A DNA stretch of 64,000 nt from Alphaproteobacteria bacterium (GCA_037200445.1 JBBCGH010000001.1:186001-250000), one strand, 5' to 3'; positions 9,638 through 19,835 are shown, numbered from the stretch's first letter. Made by a program: numbers and translations. The notes: a model not told the origin generated them from the sequence alone.

Positions 9638-10945
9638 CTACAAAATAAACCGGCTCAGATCCGCATTCTTCGCCAGATCCCCGATGTGCTCGCGCACGTA
9701 GAATGCGTCGATCCGCACGGTCTCACCGGAGCGGTCCGGCGCCGCAAACGAAATCTCGTCGAGCACGCGCTCGATCACCGTCTGCAGCCGCCGCGCGCCG
9801 ATGTTCTCGACATTCGCGTTCACCTCGACTGCGATGTCGGCGATCGCGTCGATCGCGTCAGCGGTGAATTCGAGCGTCACGCCCTCCGTCCCCATCAGCG
9901 CGACGGTCTGCTTGATCAGCGAGGCCTCGGGCTCGGTGAGGATGCGGCGGAAATCGTCGCGCGTCAGCGGCTTGAGCTCGACGCGGATCGGCAGCCGGCC
10001 CTGCAGCTCGGGCAAGAGGTCCGACGGCTTCGACACATGGAACGCGCCCGACGCGATGAACAGAATGTGGTCGGTCTTTACCGCGCCGTGCTTGGTGGAG
10101 ACGGTCGTGCCCTCGATCAACGGCAGAAGATCGCGCTGCACGCCCTCGCGTGAGACGTCGGCGCCGCTGCGGCCCTCGCGGCCCGCGATCTTGTCGAGCT
10201 CATCGAGGAACACGATCCCGTTCTGCTCGACCGCCTTCAGCGACTCCTGCACCAGTTGCTCCTGATCGAGCAGCTTGTCGGATTCCTCCGAGATCAGCGG
10301 CTCGTAGGCCTCCTTCACGGTCAGGCGGCGCGTTTTCGTGCGCCCACCGCCGAGCTTGCCGAAGATGTCGCCGATCGAGATCGCGCCCATCTGCGCGCCC
10401 GGCATGCCGGGGATCTCGAACATCGGCATTCCGCCGCCCGAGGCCTGCACCTCGATCTCGATCTCCTTGTCGTCCATCTCGCCGCTGCGCAGCTTGCGGC
10501 GAAAGGACTCCTTGGTGGCCGGGCTCGCCGCGGGGCCGGTCAGCGCATCGACCACGCGGTCTTCCGCCGCGAGATGCGCCTTCGCCTCGACATCCTTGCG
10601 GCGGCGCTCACGCGTCTGGTTGATCGCGATCTCGACCAGGTCGCGCACGATCTGCTCCACGTCGCGGCCGACGTAGCCGACCTCGGTGAACTTGGTCGCC
10701 TCGACTTTGAGAAACGGCGCGCCGGCAAGCCGCGCCAGGCGGCGCGAAATCTCGGTCTTGCCGACGCCGGTCGGCCCGATCATCAGGATGTTCTTGGGCA
10801 GCACCTCCTCGCGCATCCGCTCGTCGAGCTGCATGCGCCGCCAGCGGTTGCGCAGCGCGATTGCGACCGCGCGCTTGGCGTCGTTCTGCCCGATGATGAA
10901 GCGGTCGAGTTCGGAAACGATCTCGCGCGGGGAAAAATCGGTCAT
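9638..10945 (-). CDS. hslU: HslU ATPase of the HslVU protease
   Basis: 435 residues. AAA+ unfoldase that feeds substrates to the HslV peptidase. Walker A is GPTGVGKT (residues 57-64) and Walker B is VFLDELDK. The GYVGRD pore loop (in [13 protein letters not shown]) threads substrate. The I-domain lies between about 110 and 230. The C-terminus DLSRFIL is the conserved tail that inserts into HslV. hslV lies 100 bp upstream on the same strand, separated by a dispersed inverted repeat. Confidence 0.97.
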   Translation of the reverse strand: MTDFSPREIVSELDRFIIGQNDAKRAVAIALRNRWRRMQLDERMREEVLPKNILMIGPTGVGKTEISRRLARLAGAPFLKVEATKFTEVGYVGRDVEQIVRDLVEIAINQTRERRRKDVEAKAHLAAEDRVVDALTGPAASPATKESFRRKLRSGEMDDKEIEIEVQASGGGMPMFEIPGMPGAQMGAISIGDIFGKLGGGRTKTRRLTVKEAYEPLISEESDKLLDQEQLVQESLKAVEQNGIVFLDELDKIAGREGRSGADVSREGVQRDLLPLIEGTTVSTKHGAVKTDHILFIASGAFHVSKPSDLLPELQGRLPIRVELKPLTRDDFRRILTEPEASLIKQTVALMGTEGVTLEFTADAIDAIADIAVEVNANVENIGARRLQTVIERVLDEISFAAPDRSGETVRIDAFYVREHIGDLAKNADLSRFIL

Positions 10946-10959
10946 GCGTCTCTTTACTT

Positions 10960-11037
10960 GTAGCCCGGATGAAGCGAAGCGAAATCCGGGACAGGTCGTT
11001 CACGGCCCCGGGTTTCGCTTCGCTCCACCCGGGCTAC
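10960..11037. repeat. GTAGCCCG-type inverted repeat between hslV and hslU
   Basis: Ends GTAGCCCGGATGAAGCGAAG and CTTCGCTCCACCCGGGCTAC are inverted copies, each containing an inner CGAAGCGAAATCCGGG motif. Related elements are at 13519-13593 and 58502-58579. It fills nearly the whole hslV-hslU gap and should fold into a large hairpin in the shared transcript. Confidence 0.85.
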
Positions 11038-11044
11038 GAAGCCA

Positions 11045-11596
11045 TCATGTCTTCAGCGTCTCGATGGTGACGTTGCGGTTGGTGTAGACGCAGATGTCCG
11101 CCGCGATGTCGAGCGAGCGGCGCACGATCGCCTCGGCCTCCATCTCGGTGCCGGTAAGCGCACGCGCGGCGGCAAGCGCGTAGTTGCCGCCCGAGCCGAT
11201 GCCCATCACGCCGGCTTCGGGCTCGAGCACGTCGCCGGTGCCGGTGAGCACCAGCGAGACGTCCTTGTCGGCGACGATCATCATGGCTTCGAGCCGGCGC
11301 AGATAGCGGTCGGTTCGCCAGTCCTTGGCAAGCTCCACCGCCGCGCGCATCAGCTGGCCGGGATATTGTTCGAGCTTGCCTTCCAGCCGTTCGAACAGCG
11401 TGAAGGCGTCCGCGGTCGCGCCCGCGAAGCCGCCGATCACATCGCCCTTGGCGAGGCGGCGCACCTTCTTGGCGTTGGCCTTGACGATGGTCTGGCCGAT
11501 CGAGACCTGGCCGTCGCCGCCGATCGCCACCACGCCGCCCTTGCGGACCGTGAGGATGGTGGTGCCGTGCCAGATGTCTGGGGATGGGGTTTGCAT
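11045..11596 (-). CDS. hslV: HslV peptidase of the HslVU protease
   Basis: 183 residues. Threonine peptidase related to the proteasome beta subunit. The N-terminus [13 protein letters not shown] contains the Gly-Thr-Thr at which the propeptide is removed to expose the catalytic Thr. [16 protein letters not shown] is the conserved region near the active site. It forms double hexamer rings with HslU, encoded next. Length and order (hslV then hslU) are normal. Confidence 0.97.
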   Translation of the reverse strand: MQTPSPDIWHGTTILTVRKGGVVAIGGDGQVSIGQTIVKANAKKVRRLAKGDVIGGFAGATADAFTLFERLEGKLEQYPGQLMRAAVELAKDWRTDRYLRRLEAMMIVADKDVSLVLTGTGDVLEPEAGVMGIGSGGNYALAAARALTGTEMEAEAIVRRSLDIAADICVYTNRNVTIETLKT

Positions 11597-11642
11597 GGGA
11601 CGCTGATGTAAGGAGACGGCGACAAGGATGCAAACTCAACTG

Positions 11643-11735
11643 TCATCCCGGCCGAGCGGTCCAAGGCGCGAAACTCACAGACCTGTCGAACTGCTCGATG
11701 GGCCCGGATAGCCGCTTCGCGGCTTCCGGGATGAC
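11643..11735. repeat. Dispersed repeat with strong hairpin between aminotransferase and hslV
   Basis: Outer arms TCATCCCGG and CCGGGATGA are inverted. Inside, GGATAGCCGCTTCGCGGCTTCC (11706-11727) forms a GC-rich stem-loop. It may help end the aminotransferase transcript, although no T-tract follows. This type of element is widespread in rhizobial genomes. Confidence 0.75.
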
Positions 11736-11743
11736 GGGCGTCA

Positions 11744-12697
11744 CTAGAACGCCCGTGTCGCCGCGCCCTCGACGTAGCACTTCATATACTGCCCGACGAA
11801 GTCGTGGTTGACGAAGCGCTGGTAGGCGTCGGCGATGCGCCGCGTCAGCGGGCCCCACACCTGCCCCGCGGGGCCGATCACGACGCCATTCACCTTGGTG
11901 ACCGGACAGATGCAGAGCGAGGTCGAGGTGAGGAAGATCTCGTCCGCGTTGTAGGCGTCGTAGAGATCGATGTCGGCCTCGCGCAGGCTCAACCCTTCCT
12001 CGCGCGCGAGATCGATCGCGGTCTGACGGCTCACGCCCGGCAGCACGAATTTTTCCCGCGGCGTCAGGATCTCGCCGTCGCGCACGACGAAGATGTTCGA
12101 GCCGAGCCCCTCGCAGAGATTGCCGTTGACGTCGAGCAGCACCGCCCAGGCTTCCGGATCGATGCTCTGCACCTCCTGATCGGCGACGATCAGGTTCAGG
12201 TAGTTGTGCGTCTTGGCGCGCGGCGTGAGCGAATCCGGCGGCACGCGGCGGTGCGACGGGATCATAACCTTGATGCCATCCTTGAACAGCTTGGCGCGCT
12301 TCGCAAACGGCAGCGGATTGCATTCCAGCACCACGTTCGGCCCGTGGTAGTCGATGTTGTCGCCCGCCGATTCCTTGACGCCGCGGCTGATGCGCTGGCC
12401 GACCCAGTAGTCGTCGTCGGGCCCGAGCAGATGGCGGTTGCGCTCGAACACCTCCTCGGTGAGCGCGCACATCTTCTCCGGCCCGAAGCCCGGATCGATG
12501 CGCAGATACTTGAGCGAGCGATAGAGCCGGTCGACGTGCTCCTTCACCTTGAACAGCCGGTGCCCAAACGTGCGGGTCATGTCGAAGCAGCCGTCGCCAT
12601 AGACCCAGCTCGAGTCACGGAACGGAATGCGCACCTCGCGCTCCGGCACGAACTCGCCGTTGAACCAGGCCACCCGTTCGTTCGCCAACTGGGTCAT
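11744..12697 (-). CDS. Class IV (branched-chain type) aminotransferase
   Basis: 317 residues. A PLP-dependent fold-type IV enzyme. PRAKTHNYLNLIVADQE contains the PLP-binding Lys. Glu/Gly phosphate-loop residues are visible in NGNLCEGLGSNIFVVRDGEI, and LPGVSRQTAIDLARE follows the usual pattern. The phrase FLTSTSLCICPVTKVNG is near the typical branched-chain / D-amino-acid / aminodeoxychorismate-lyase signature. The substrate is most likely branched-chain amino acids, but other class IV activities are not excluded. Confidence 0.88.
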   Translation of the reverse strand: MTQLANERVAWFNGEFVPEREVRIPFRDSSWVYGDGCFDMTRTFGHRLFKVKEHVDRLYRSLKYLRIDPGFGPEKMCALTEEVFERNRHLLGPDDDYWVGQRISRGVKESAGDNIDYHGPNVVLECNPLPFAKRAKLFKDGIKVMIPSHRRVPPDSLTPRAKTHNYLNLIVADQEVQSIDPEAWAVLLDVNGNLCEGLGSNIFVVRDGEILTPREKFVLPGVSRQTAIDLAREEGLSLREADIDLYDAYNADEIFLTSTSLCICPVTKVNGVVIGPAGQVWGPLTRRIADAYQRFVNHDFVGQYMKCYVEGAATRAF

Positions 12698-12804
12698 CTG
12701 TTCACTCCCGAAAACCGTTAACTGAGACTAGACGAGCGCTAAGGCACCGCGCCAGCCCCTTGGCGCACCCGGGAAACCCCTGATACAAGGCGCCACTTTT
12801 GTTC

Positions 12805-12877
12805 GCGCATGATCTTGCCCGAAAACCGGTGCCCATCCCCGATCAGGGTCGAGGACATGCTTTTCGGGATCATGCGC
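12805..12877. repeat. Dispersed palindromic repeat, long form (copy 2)
   Basis: GCGCATGATCTTGCCCGAAA...TTTTCGGGATCATGCGC, same family and orientation as the copy at 8569. It lies in the hisB leader, ending 14 bp before the ATG. Confidence 0.9.
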
Positions 12878-12891
12878 CTGACGAGGATTCC

Positions 12892-13485
12892 ATGCGCAAA
12901 GGCACGGTGACACGGAAAACCAAGGAGACCGACGTCGAGGTCAAGGTCGACCTCGACGGCACCGGCGTGTCGCAGATCGCGACCGGCATCGGCTTCTTCG
13001 ACCACATGCTCGACCTGCTCGCGCGCCATTCGCGCATCGACATCACCGTGAAGGCCAAGGGCGACCTGCACGTCGACCACCACCACACCACCGAGGACGT
13101 CGGGATCGCGCTCGGACAGGCCGTGAAGCAGGCACTCGGCGACATGAAGGGCATCACGCGCTATGCCAGCGTTCACATGCCGATGGACGAGGCGCTGACC
13201 CGCATCGCGATCGACATTTCGGGCCGGCCGTTCCTGGTGTTCAAGGCCGAGTTCTCGCGCGACAAGGTGGGCGCGTTCGACACCGAACTGGTGCAGGAGT
13301 GGTTCCAGGCTTTCGCGATGAATGCCGGCGTGACCTTGCACGTCGAGACATTGTACGGAACCAACGACCACCATATCTCGGAGTCGTGCTTCAAGGGACT
13401 GGCGCGCGCCTTGCGCGCCGCGGTTGCGATCGATCCGCGCGCGGCCGGCGAGATCCCGTCCACCAAGGGAACGCTGAGGGGTTGA
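12892..13485 (+). CDS. hisB: Imidazoleglycerol-phosphate dehydratase
   Basis: 197 residues, monofunctional form. Metal-binding motifs are [12 protein letters not shown] and [14 protein letters not shown]; a second site ends in [17 protein letters not shown]. The start [17 protein letters not shown] follows a GACGAGG site; an upstream in-frame ATG would translate the palindromic repeat and is rejected. First gene of the late histidine cluster hisB - DUF2628 - hisH - hisA - hisF - hisE. Confidence 0.97.
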   Translation: MRKGTVTRKTKETDVEVKVDLDGTGVSQIATGIGFFDHMLDLLARHSRIDITVKAKGDLHVDHHHTTEDVGIALGQAVKQALGDMKGITRYASVHMPMDEALTRIAIDISGRPFLVFKAEFSRDKVGAFDTELVQEWFQAFAMNAGVTLHVETLYGTNDHHISESCFKGLARALRAAVAIDPRAAGEIPSTKGTLRG

Positions 13486-13518
13486 TCTTCATCCCGCCCC
13501 GCAACGCGGGGAAAGCCC

Positions 13519-13593
13519 GTAGCCCGCATGGAACGAAGCGCAATGCGGGTTGAGTTGCTACCCCCGGATTTCGCTGCGCTTCATCCGGGCTAC
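13519..13593. repeat. GTAGCCCG-type inverted repeat between hisB and the DUF2628 gene
   Basis: Ends GTAGCCCGCATGGAACGAAG and GCTTCATCCGGGCTAC are inverted. Same family as 10960-11037 and 58502-58579. It ends 15 bp before the downstream ATG. Confidence 0.85.
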
Positions 13594-13608
13594 AAAACGA
13601 GAGATGAT

Positions 13609-14115
13609 ATGCCCGTCTACACGGTCCACGAGCCGCCGCAGCGCGACGACGACGACACGCTCGCGCACAGCGCGCGTGTTCGCTTCGTGCGCGACGGCTT
13701 CCATGTCTGGGCATTCGTGCTGGCGCCGCTCTGGATGCTGCGTCACCGGCTCTGGATTGAGTTGATCGCCTATCTGCTGATCGTCGGCGGCGCGATGTTC
13801 CTGCTGCGGCGGCTCGGCATCGAGGAAACCGCCGGCTTCTGGGTCGCGTTGTTCCTGGCAATACTCGTCGGGATGGAGGCCTCCTCGCTGCTGCGCTGGA
13901 AGCTGGCGCGGCGCGGCTTCGAGCAGGTTGGTGTCGTGGTCGGCGACAATCTCGAAGACGCCGAGCGGCGTTTCTTCGATGCCTGGACGGATGAACCTCG
14001 GCCAACTGTGCCTGCGGCTCCCGCACCGCCCTCGCCCTTCGGGCCACCGCCCGCCGCCTCTGCACCCACGCGCGATGTAATCGGCCTCTTCCCGCAACCG
14101 CAGGCCCGGCCATGA
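13609..14115 (+). CDS. DUF2628 family membrane protein
   Basis: 168 residues starting [16 protein letters not shown], with a GAGAG ribosome site. Two to three membrane helices follow [20 protein letters not shown] (typical DUF2628), then [17 protein letters not shown] and [20 protein letters not shown]. The C-terminal 50 residues are Pro/Ala-rich. A DUF2628 gene between hisB and hisH is common in rhizobia; its function is unknown. Its stop overlaps the hisH start. Confidence 0.85.
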   Translation: MPVYTVHEPPQRDDDDTLAHSARVRFVRDGFHVWAFVLAPLWMLRHRLWIELIAYLLIVGGAMFLLRRLGIEETAGFWVALFLAILVGMEASSLLRWKLARRGFEQVGVVVGDNLEDAERRFFDAWTDEPRPTVPAAPAPPSPFGPPPAASAPTRDVIGLFPQPQARP

Positions 14116-14759
14116 CGGTTGCGATCGTCGACTACGGCTCCGGCAACCTGCACTCGGCGGCGAAGGCCTTCGAGCGCGCTGCGCGCGAGTCCGGCCACGA
14201 CCAGCCGATCCTGGTCACCGATGATCCCGACACCGTGCGCGCCGCGGATCGCGTCGTGCTGCCCGGGGTCGGTGCCTTCGCGGACTGCCGCCGCGGGCTG
14301 CATGCCGTCCCCGGCATGGTCGCGGCGCTGAACGAGACGGTGCGGAGACAAGGCCGGCCGTTCCTCGGCATCTGCGTCGGCATGCAGCTGATGGCCGAGC
14401 GCGGCCGCGAATACGAGGTAGTCGAGGGTCTCGGCTGGATCCCCGGCGAGGTCGACCGCATTACGCCAGGCGATCCGGAGCTGAAGATCCCGCACATGGG
14501 CTGGAACACGCTCAACGAGCGCCGCCCTCACCCGCTGCTCGACGGCATTCCGCTCGGGGCCAACGGGCTGCACGGCTATTTCGTGCACTCGTATCAGCTC
14601 CACACCAACAAGGATTGCCTCGTGGCCGACGCCGACTACGGCGGCCCGGTCACGGCGATCGTTGGACGCGATAACTTCGCCGGCACGCAATTCCATCCCG
14701 AGAAGAGCCAGAAGCTCGGACTGGCGCTGATCGCCAATTTTTTGAAATGGAAGCCGTGA
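14112..14759 (+). CDS. hisH: Imidazole glycerol phosphate synthase, glutaminase subunit
   Basis: 215 residues. Class I glutamine amidotransferase that supplies ammonia to His[14 protein letters not shown] is the N-terminal signature; [13 protein letters not shown] contains the nucleophilic Cys; HGYFVHSY and [11 protein letters not shown] supply the catalytic His and Glu. It overlaps the upstream gene by 4 bp and works with hisF in the same operon. Confidence 0.97.
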   Translation: MTVAIVDYGSGNLHSAAKAFERAARESGHDQPILVTDDPDTVRAADRVVLPGVGAFADCRRGLHAVPGMVAALNETVRRQGRPFLGICVGMQLMAERGREYEVVEGLGWIPGEVDRITPGDPELKIPHMGWNTLNERRPHPLLDGIPLGANGLHGYFVHSYQLHTNKDCLVADADYGGPVTAIVGRDNFAGTQFHPEKSQKLGLALIANFLKWKP

Positions 14760-14774
14760 TGCACACGCTCGGAT

Positions 14775-14897
14775 ACCCTCCCCTGGAGGGGGAGGGTCGA
14801 CGCCGAAGGCGTCGGGGTGGGGTGACTTGGTCGCTGGCGCGATTCACCCCCTCCCGGCTCGCTGTGCTCGCCGACCTCACCCCTCCAGGGGGAGGTG
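14775..14897. repeat. Inverted repeat in the hisH-hisA gap
   Basis: CCCTCCCCTGGAGGGGGAGG at the left and ACCCCTCCAGGGGGAGGT at the right are inverted copies, with GTCGACGCCGAAGGCGTCGG forming an inner hairpin. The element occupies nearly all of the 154-bp gap inside the his operon and ends just before the hisA ribosome site. Confidence 0.8.
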
Positions 14898-14913
14898 GCA
14901 GAGGAGTTTGTTC

Positions 14914-15651
14914 GTGATCCTCTTCCCCGCCATCGACCTCAAAGACGGTCTCGCGGTGCGCTTGCAGCAGGGCGACATGGCGCGCGCGACCGTGTTCAAC
15001 TATGACCCCGCCGCGCAGGCGCATGCCTTCGAACAGCAGGGCTTCCGCCATCTGCACGTGGTCGATCTCGACGGCGCGTTCGCCGGCAAGCCGATGAACG
15101 GCGCGGCGGTCGAGCGCATTCTCGAAACTGTCGGGCTGTGCGTGCAGCTCGGCGGCGGCATCCGCGACATGAAGACCATCGATGCCTGGCTCGAGAAGGG
15201 CGTCAACCGCGTCATCATCGGCACGGCCGCGGTGCGCGATCCGGCGCTGGTGAAAGAGGCCGCCAAGAAATATCCGAAACGCATCGCGGTTGGGCTCGAT
15301 GCGCGTGACGGCAAGGTCGCGGTCGAAGGCTGGGCCGAGCAGTCCGAGCTCACCGTGCTCGATATCGCGCGCCGCTTCGAGGACGCGGGCGTCGCGGCCA
15401 TCGTCTACACCGACGTTGCGCGCGACGGCATGCTGCAGGGGATCAACTGGGACGCGACGATCGCGCTTGCCGACGCGATCTCAATTCCCGTGATCGCCTC
15501 TGGCGGGCTCGCGTCGATCAAGGACATCCGGCGCATGACGCAACCCGATGCACGCAAGCTCGAAGGCGCCATTGCCGGCCGCGCGCTCTACGACGGGCGG
15601 CTTGATGTGGCCGAAGCGCTTAACATGATCCGCGCCGCGCGGGCCGCCTGA
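14914..15651 (+). CDS. hisA: Phosphoribosylformimino-5-aminoimidazole carboxamide ribotide isomerase
   Basis: 245 residues. TIM-barrel isomerase of histidine synthesis. A GTG start at 14914 gives [20 protein letters not shown], in which the Asp acts as general base; an earlier in-frame start would translate the repeat. Phosphate-binding loops are LGGGIRD and [26 protein letters not shown] carries the second catalytic Asp. The stop overlaps the hisF ATG. Confidence 0.96.
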   Translation: MILFPAIDLKDGLAVRLQQGDMARATVFNYDPAAQAHAFEQQGFRHLHVVDLDGAFAGKPMNGAAVERILETVGLCVQLGGGIRDMKTIDAWLEKGVNRVIIGTAAVRDPALVKEAAKKYPKRIAVGLDARDGKVAVEGWAEQSELTVLDIARRFEDAGVAAIVYTDVARDGMLQGINWDATIALADAISIPVIASGGLASIKDIRRMTQPDARKLEGAIAGRALYDGRLDVAEALNMIRAARAA

Positions 15652-16415
15652 TGTCGTTCAAGGTCCGCGTTATCCCCTGTCTCGACGTGAAGGACGGCCG
15701 CGTCGTCAAGGGCGTCAACTTCGTCAACCTGCGCGATGCGGGCGACCCGGTCGAGGCCGCGATCGCCTATGACGCCGCGGGTGCCGACGAGCTGACCTTC
15801 CTCGACATCACGGCAAGCCACGAGAACCGCGAGACGATCTTCGATGTCGTGACGCGCACCGCGGAAGCCTGCTTCATGCCGCTGACCGTCGGCGGCGGCG
15901 TGCGCACCGTGGAGGACATCCGCAAGCTGCTCAAATGCGGCGCCGACAAGGTGTCGATCAACACCGCGGCGGTGACCAACCGCGCCTTCGTGAAGGAGGC
16001 GGCGGAGAAGTTCGGCGACCAGTGCATCGTGGTGGCGATCGATGCCAAGCGCGTCGGGGGCCACTGGGAGATCTTCACCCATGGCGGGCGCAATCCGACC
16101 GGCATCGACGCAGTCGAATACGCGCGCGAGGTCGCCTCGCTCGGCGCCGGCGAAATCCTGCTCACCTCGATGGACCGCGACGGAACCAAGACCGGCTACG
16201 ACGTGCCGCTCACCCGCGCGATCGCAGACGCTGTCACGGTACCGGTGATCGCCTCGGGCGGCGTCGGCAACCTCGACCACATGGTCGAGGGTATCCGCGA
16301 CGGGCACGCGACCGCCGTGCTCGCCGCCTCGATCTTCCATTTCGGCGAATACACGGTAGGTCAGGCCAAGGACTACATGGCGCAGGCCGGACTGCCGATG
16401 CGGCGCGATCCGTGA
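15651..16415 (+). CDS. hisF: Imidazole glycerol phosphate synthase, cyclase subunit
   Basis: 254 residues. TIM barrel using ammonia from HisH to close the imidazole ring. [17 protein letters not shown] contains the catalytic Asp; [13 protein letters not shown] and [13 protein letters not shown] bind phosphate; [14 protein letters not shown] carries the second Asp. Its ATG overlaps the hisA stop by one base, so the two are coupled. Confidence 0.97.
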   Translation: MSFKVRVIPCLDVKDGRVVKGVNFVNLRDAGDPVEAAIAYDAAGADELTFLDITASHENRETIFDVVTRTAEACFMPLTVGGGVRTVEDIRKLLKCGADKVSINTAAVTNRAFVKEAAEKFGDQCIVVAIDAKRVGGHWEIFTHGGRNPTGIDAVEYAREVASLGAGEILLTSMDRDGTKTGYDVPLTRAIADAVTVPVIASGGVGNLDHMVEGIRDGHATAVLAASIFHFGEYTVGQAKDYMAQAGLPMRRDP

Positions 16416-16427
16416 TATTGGACGCCT

Positions 16428-16751
16428 ATGAGTACTTTTACGCTGAACGATCTTGAGGCGCGCGTGCATGAGCGCGCGGCCGCGTCGCCGGAGCAGTCCT
16501 ATACCCGCAAGCTGCTCGACCGCGGTGTAGCGCATTGCGCCAAGAAGCTCGGCGAGGAGGCGGTGGAGGTAGCGCTCGCGGCCGTGACCGAGGATCGCGA
16601 GCACCTGATCGCCGAAGCGGCCGATCTGCTCTACCACCTGTTCGTCGTGCTGGAGGCGCGCAGTATCGCGCTCTCCGAGGTCGAGGCGGTGCTCGGCGAG
16701 CGCACCGCGTATTCCGGCCTCGACGAGAAGGCGGCACGCAAAGGCGGCTAG
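16428..16751 (+). CDS. hisE: Phosphoribosyl-ATP pyrophosphatase
   Basis: 107 residues. All-alpha MazG-like fold. [18 protein letters not shown] and [18 protein letters not shown] carry the Glu/Asp metal ligands. Monofunctional HisE, as usual in alphaproteobacteria; no hisI is visible here. Its stop TAG directly abuts a palindromic repeat. Confidence 0.95.
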   Translation: MSTFTLNDLEARVHERAAASPEQSYTRKLLDRGVAHCAKKLGEEAVEVALAAVTEDREHLIAEAADLLYHLFVVLEARSIALSEVEAVLGERTAYSGLDEKAARKGG

Positions 16752-16824
16752 CGCATGATCCCGAAAAGCATGTCCTCGACCCCGATCGGGGATGGAAACC
16801 GGTTTTCGGACAAGATCATGCGCA
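16752..16824. repeat. Dispersed palindromic repeat, long form (copy 3, inverted)
   Basis: GCGCATGATCCCGAAAAGCA...GATCATGCGC, the reverse complement of the copies at 8569, 12805 and 18033. It begins right after the hisE stop. Confidence 0.9.
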
Positions 16825-16838
16825 ATGGAAAACTGCGC

Positions 16839-16913
16839 TAGTGTCCCGATTCCGAAGTTCGCCCTACCTTGCAGCACGCTCTGAAGCGAACTTCGGAATC
16901 GAAGGACACTAGA
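16839..16913. repeat. CTAGTGTCC hairpin repeat 1 in the hisE-coaA gap
   Basis: Arms CTAGTGTCCCGATTCCGAAG and CTTCGGAATCGAAGGACACT are inverted with a loop of about 23 bp. A second, related hairpin follows 12 bp later. Confidence 0.85.
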
Positions 16914-16925
16914 AACCTTATGAAT

Positions 16926-17002
16926 CTAGTGCCCTTTTGAACCTGAAGTTCGCAATCGTGTTTGCGGTTTGGTGAGTGCGAACTTCAGGTTCAGGGCACT
17001 AG
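16926..17002. repeat. CTAGTGCCC hairpin repeat 2 in the hisE-coaA gap
   Basis: Arms CTAGTGCCCTTTTGAACCTG and CAGGTTCAGGGCACTAG are inverted; both contain GAAGTTCGCA / TGCGAACTTC. It shares the CTAGTG ends and GAAGTTCG core with repeat 1 but differs in the outer arm, as though a pair of sequence variants of one element sat side by side. It ends 12 bp before the coaA ATG. Confidence 0.85.
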
Positions 17003-17014
17003 CGAGACGATCGC

Positions 17015-17968
17015 ATGGACAAGCGCACCGACGACGGTCTTTCCCCCTATCTCACGCTGTCGCGCAGCGAGTGGGCGGCGCTGCGCGAAGACACCCCGAT
17101 GACGCTGACATCGGACGAGGTGACGCGCGTGCGCTCACTGCACGACCGCCTCGACATGAAGGAGGTTGAGGAAATCTACCTGCCGGTCTCGCGTCTGCTC
17201 TCTCTCTATGTAGCGGCGGCGCAGCGGTTGTTCATCGTGCAGCAGCACTTCCTCGGCACCGCCGAGGCGAAAGTCCCCTACATCATCGGAGTCGCGGGCT
17301 CGGTGGCGGTCGGCAAGTCGACCACCGCGCGCGTCTTGCAGGCGCTGCTGGCGCGCTGGCCGAATGTGCCGAAGGTCGATCTCGTCAACACCGACGGCTT
17401 CCTGCTGCCGAACGCGATCCTCGATCGCGAGAGCCTGATGGAGAAGAAGGGCTTTCCGGAGAGCTACGACCTGTCGGCGCTGTTGCGTTTCCTTGCCGAC
17501 GTGAAGGCGGGCCGCCGGCCGGTGCGCGCGCCGATCTACTCGCATCTTGTCTACGACGTGATGCCGAACCAGTGGGTCGAGGTCGACCGCCCGGACATCC
17601 TGATCGTCGAAGGGCTCAACGTGCTGCAGACCGGCCATCCGCCGAAGGACGGCAAGGCGATCCCCTACGTCTCGGACTTCTTCGATTTCTCGGTCTACAT
17701 CGATGCCGAGGAGGACGTGCTGCACAAATGGTACGTGGATCGCTTCCTGACACTGCGCGAGACCGCCTTCCGCGACCCCAAGTCGTACTTCCATCGTTAT
17801 TCCAATCTCGACGACGACCAGGCGGTGGAAACCGCTACCTCGATCTGGCAGCGCATCAACCTCGTCAACCTGCGCGAAAACATTTTGCCGACGCGGCAGC
17901 GCGCGCACCTGATCCTGAAGAAGGAAGCGAGCCACCTCGTGCAGGAAGTGGCACTGCGCAAGCTGTGA
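17015..17968 (+). CDS. coaA: Pantothenate kinase, type I
   Basis: 317 residues. Catalyses the first, usually rate-controlling step of coenzyme A synthesis. The P-loop is GSVAVGKST (residues 95-103). Family motifs include [31 protein letters not shown] and [12 protein letters not shown], and [16 protein letters not shown] near the pantothenate site. Downstream of hisE in the order common in rhizobia, but three palindromic elements intervene. Confidence 0.97.
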   Translation: MDKRTDDGLSPYLTLSRSEWAALREDTPMTLTSDEVTRVRSLHDRLDMKEVEEIYLPVSRLLSLYVAAAQRLFIVQQHFLGTAEAKVPYIIGVAGSVAVGKSTTARVLQALLARWPNVPKVDLVNTDGFLLPNAILDRESLMEKKGFPESYDLSALLRFLADVKAGRRPVRAPIYSHLVYDVMPNQWVEVDRPDILIVEGLNVLQTGHPPKDGKAIPYVSDFFDFSVYIDAEEDVLHKWYVDRFLTLRETAFRDPKSYFHRYSNLDDDQAVETATSIWQRINLVNLRENILPTRQRAHLILKKEASHLVQEVALRKL

Positions 17969-18032
17969 GCGCGGCGCTATAAGAGCGTGATCCAACTTCG
18001 TTGAATCACACTCGTCGCGTCTTCTTTTGTTT

Positions 18033-18105
18033 GGGCATGATCTTGTCCGAAAACCGGTATCCATCCCCGATCGGGGTCGAGGACATGCTTTTCGGGATCA
18101 TGCCC
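18033..18105. repeat. Dispersed palindromic repeat, long form (copy 4)
   Basis: GGGCATGATCTTGTCCGAAA...TTTTCGGGATCATGCCC in the convergent coaA/decarboxylase gap. Its right edge overlaps the last base of the decarboxylase stop codon. It could serve both genes as a bidirectional 3' structure. Confidence 0.9.
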
Positions 18106-19832
18106 TATTTGCGGAAGCTTCCTTCCGCGCGATGCGACCGGCGCAGCGGCGGCGGCGGCTCCGCCAGTCTCTTGAGCTGCGGCGCCAGGTCCTTTTGCGG
18201 GATCACGATCTCGACCAGCGTCGGACGGTCGGTCACGTTCCTGATTTCCGCGAGCACGGTGCGCAGTTCGGCGACCGTTCGTGCACACCGTCCCACCGCC
18301 CCGAACGCTGTGGCCAACGCCAGATAGTCCCAGGCCGGCAGCACGTCGAACGCGGCGAACTCGCCCGCCGGCGTGAAGGCCTTGATATCCACGAACGCCT
18401 GCTCGATCGCGTACACATTGTTGCTCATGACGAAGATGACCGCGTTGCACTTCTGCATCGCCAGGCTCGAGAGCTCCTGGCAGACCATGCGGAAACCGCC
18501 GTCACCCGCCACCACGAAAGCGCGCTTGCCGCCGCCCAGCATGATCCCGAGGGCGGCTCCCGTTTCGTGACCGAGCGAGCCCCAGGCGGCGTTCGCCACG
18601 AAGCTGTCGCGCGGCAGATCGAAGAGATTCCCGAAGACATAGAGTGCCGTGCTCTCGCCAAGCACAAAAGCCGTGCTGTCGAGCAGCTTCTCGTGGCGCA
18701 AGAAGGCCGCAAGCTCCCACATGAATACATTGTAGGTGAGCGCGTCGCTCGCTTTCGCGGCTGGGGGCTGCGCGGGCCGCGGCGGCAATGACACCGGCGC
18801 CGCCGCCTTGGCGTGCTCGAAGCGCGCCAGCAATCCGGTGACGAAGTCGCGCATCGTCACCTGGTGATAGTATTGGTACCCGATCCGCAGTTCCTCCTCG
18901 GTTGCCACGATCATGGCGCCGAAGCTCGATGCCATGATGTTCAGGTAGTCGTCGGTGATGATCGTACCGAGCGCGATGATGCAGTCCGCGCCTGTGACGA
19001 AGTCGTTGGTGGACGGCGGCGACGCCGGGCCCGCGTAGGTTCCGATGAATTGCGGCTGCGCCTCGTCGAGCACCGTTTTGGCGAGAGAGGTCGTCGTGAA
19101 CAACAAGCGACTGACGTCCAGCATCCTCTGCATGGTCTCTTGCAAGCCGAAACGCGCGATTTCCACACCGACCCAGAACACCGGCTGCCTGGCAGCCACG
19201 ATGCGCGTCCACGCCGCGTCCAGCGCGGCCTTGAGGGATGCCGGGTCGCTGGCGCGGACAGCAGCCGTGAGGGTGCCCTGCGGCGTCGCGCAGGGAAGAG
19301 ACCAGACGTTGGTCAGCACCTCGATATAGATCGGCCGCCGGTGCGTCAGCATTGCAACGAAGGCGTCGTCGATCTGGCCCGGTGCCTTGGCGGGATCCTC
19401 GATCACCACGGACGCAACGGTGACGTTCTGGAAAACGATCTGGTCGGCGCGAAGATCGCCGGTGCTGTGGTGAAACAGGATCGACTGCGTCTGTTCGAGG
19501 ATCCGGTCCTTCGTGCTCGGGCTCGCCGAGATCACGACGACCGGCACGCGTTCCACATAGGAGCCGGCCGCGCAGTTCAGCAGGCTGAACGTTCCGACGC
19601 CCCATTGCACGCAGGCACATCCGACTCCTTTGAAGCGCGCGTAACCGTCCGCCGCATATCCGGAGCCCAGCTCGTTGACGTTCGCCACGCGCGTGATGCC
19701 GGGCGCGGCGTCGAGGGCGTTGAGGAACGGCCCGGCGTAGTCGCCCGGAACCGCGAACACATGCTCCACGCCGACCTCGCGCAGCCGCGCGATCAGATAG
19801 TCGGCAACCGTCGTCTGTGCGGGCGCCGTCAT
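18105..19832 (-). CDS. Thiamine-diphosphate 2-oxoacid decarboxylase (indolepyruvate/pyruvate decarboxylase type)
   Basis: 575 residues with the three ThDP-enzyme domains. Catalytic Glu54 (NVNELGSGYAADGYAR) activates the cofactor. The His-His pair at 121-122 (ILFHHSTGD) is the mark of pyruvate/indolepyruvate decarboxylases rather than acetolactate synthases. The ThDP/Mg motif spans GDGGFRMV (443-450) to NNVYAIEQAF (471-480). It starts 4 bp after the stop of the amine oxidase gene, so the two form an operon. With that partner, an aromatic 2-oxoacid such as indolepyruvate is a plausible substrate, but pyruvate or phenylpyruvate cannot be excluded. Confidence 0.88.
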   Translation of the reverse strand: MTAPAQTTVADYLIARLREVGVEHVFAVPGDYAGPFLNALDAAPGITRVANVNELGSGYAADGYARFKGVGCACVQWGVGTFSLLNCAAGSYVERVPVVVISASPSTKDRILEQTQSILFHHSTGDLRADQIVFQNVTVASVVIEDPAKAPGQIDDAFVAMLTHRRPIYIEVLTNVWSLPCATPQGTLTAAVRASDPASLKAALDAAWTRIVAARQPVFWVGVEIARFGLQETMQRMLDVSRLLFTTTSLAKTVLDEAQPQFIGTYAGPASPPSTNDFVTGADCIIALGTIITDDYLNIMASSFGAMIVATEEELRIGYQYYHQVTMRDFVTGLLARFEHAKAAAPVSLPPRPAQPPAAKASDALTYNVFMWELAAFLRHEKLLDSTAFVLGESTALYVFGNLFDLPRDSFVANAAWGSLGHETGAALGIMLGGGKRAFVVAGDGGFRMVCQELSSLAMQKCNAVIFVMSNNVYAIEQAFVDIKAFTPAGEFAAFDVLPAWDYLALATAFGAVGRCARTVAELRTVLAEIRNVTDRPTLVEIVIPQKDLAPQLKRLAEPPPPLRRSHRAEGSFRK

Positions 19833-19835
19833 GGC

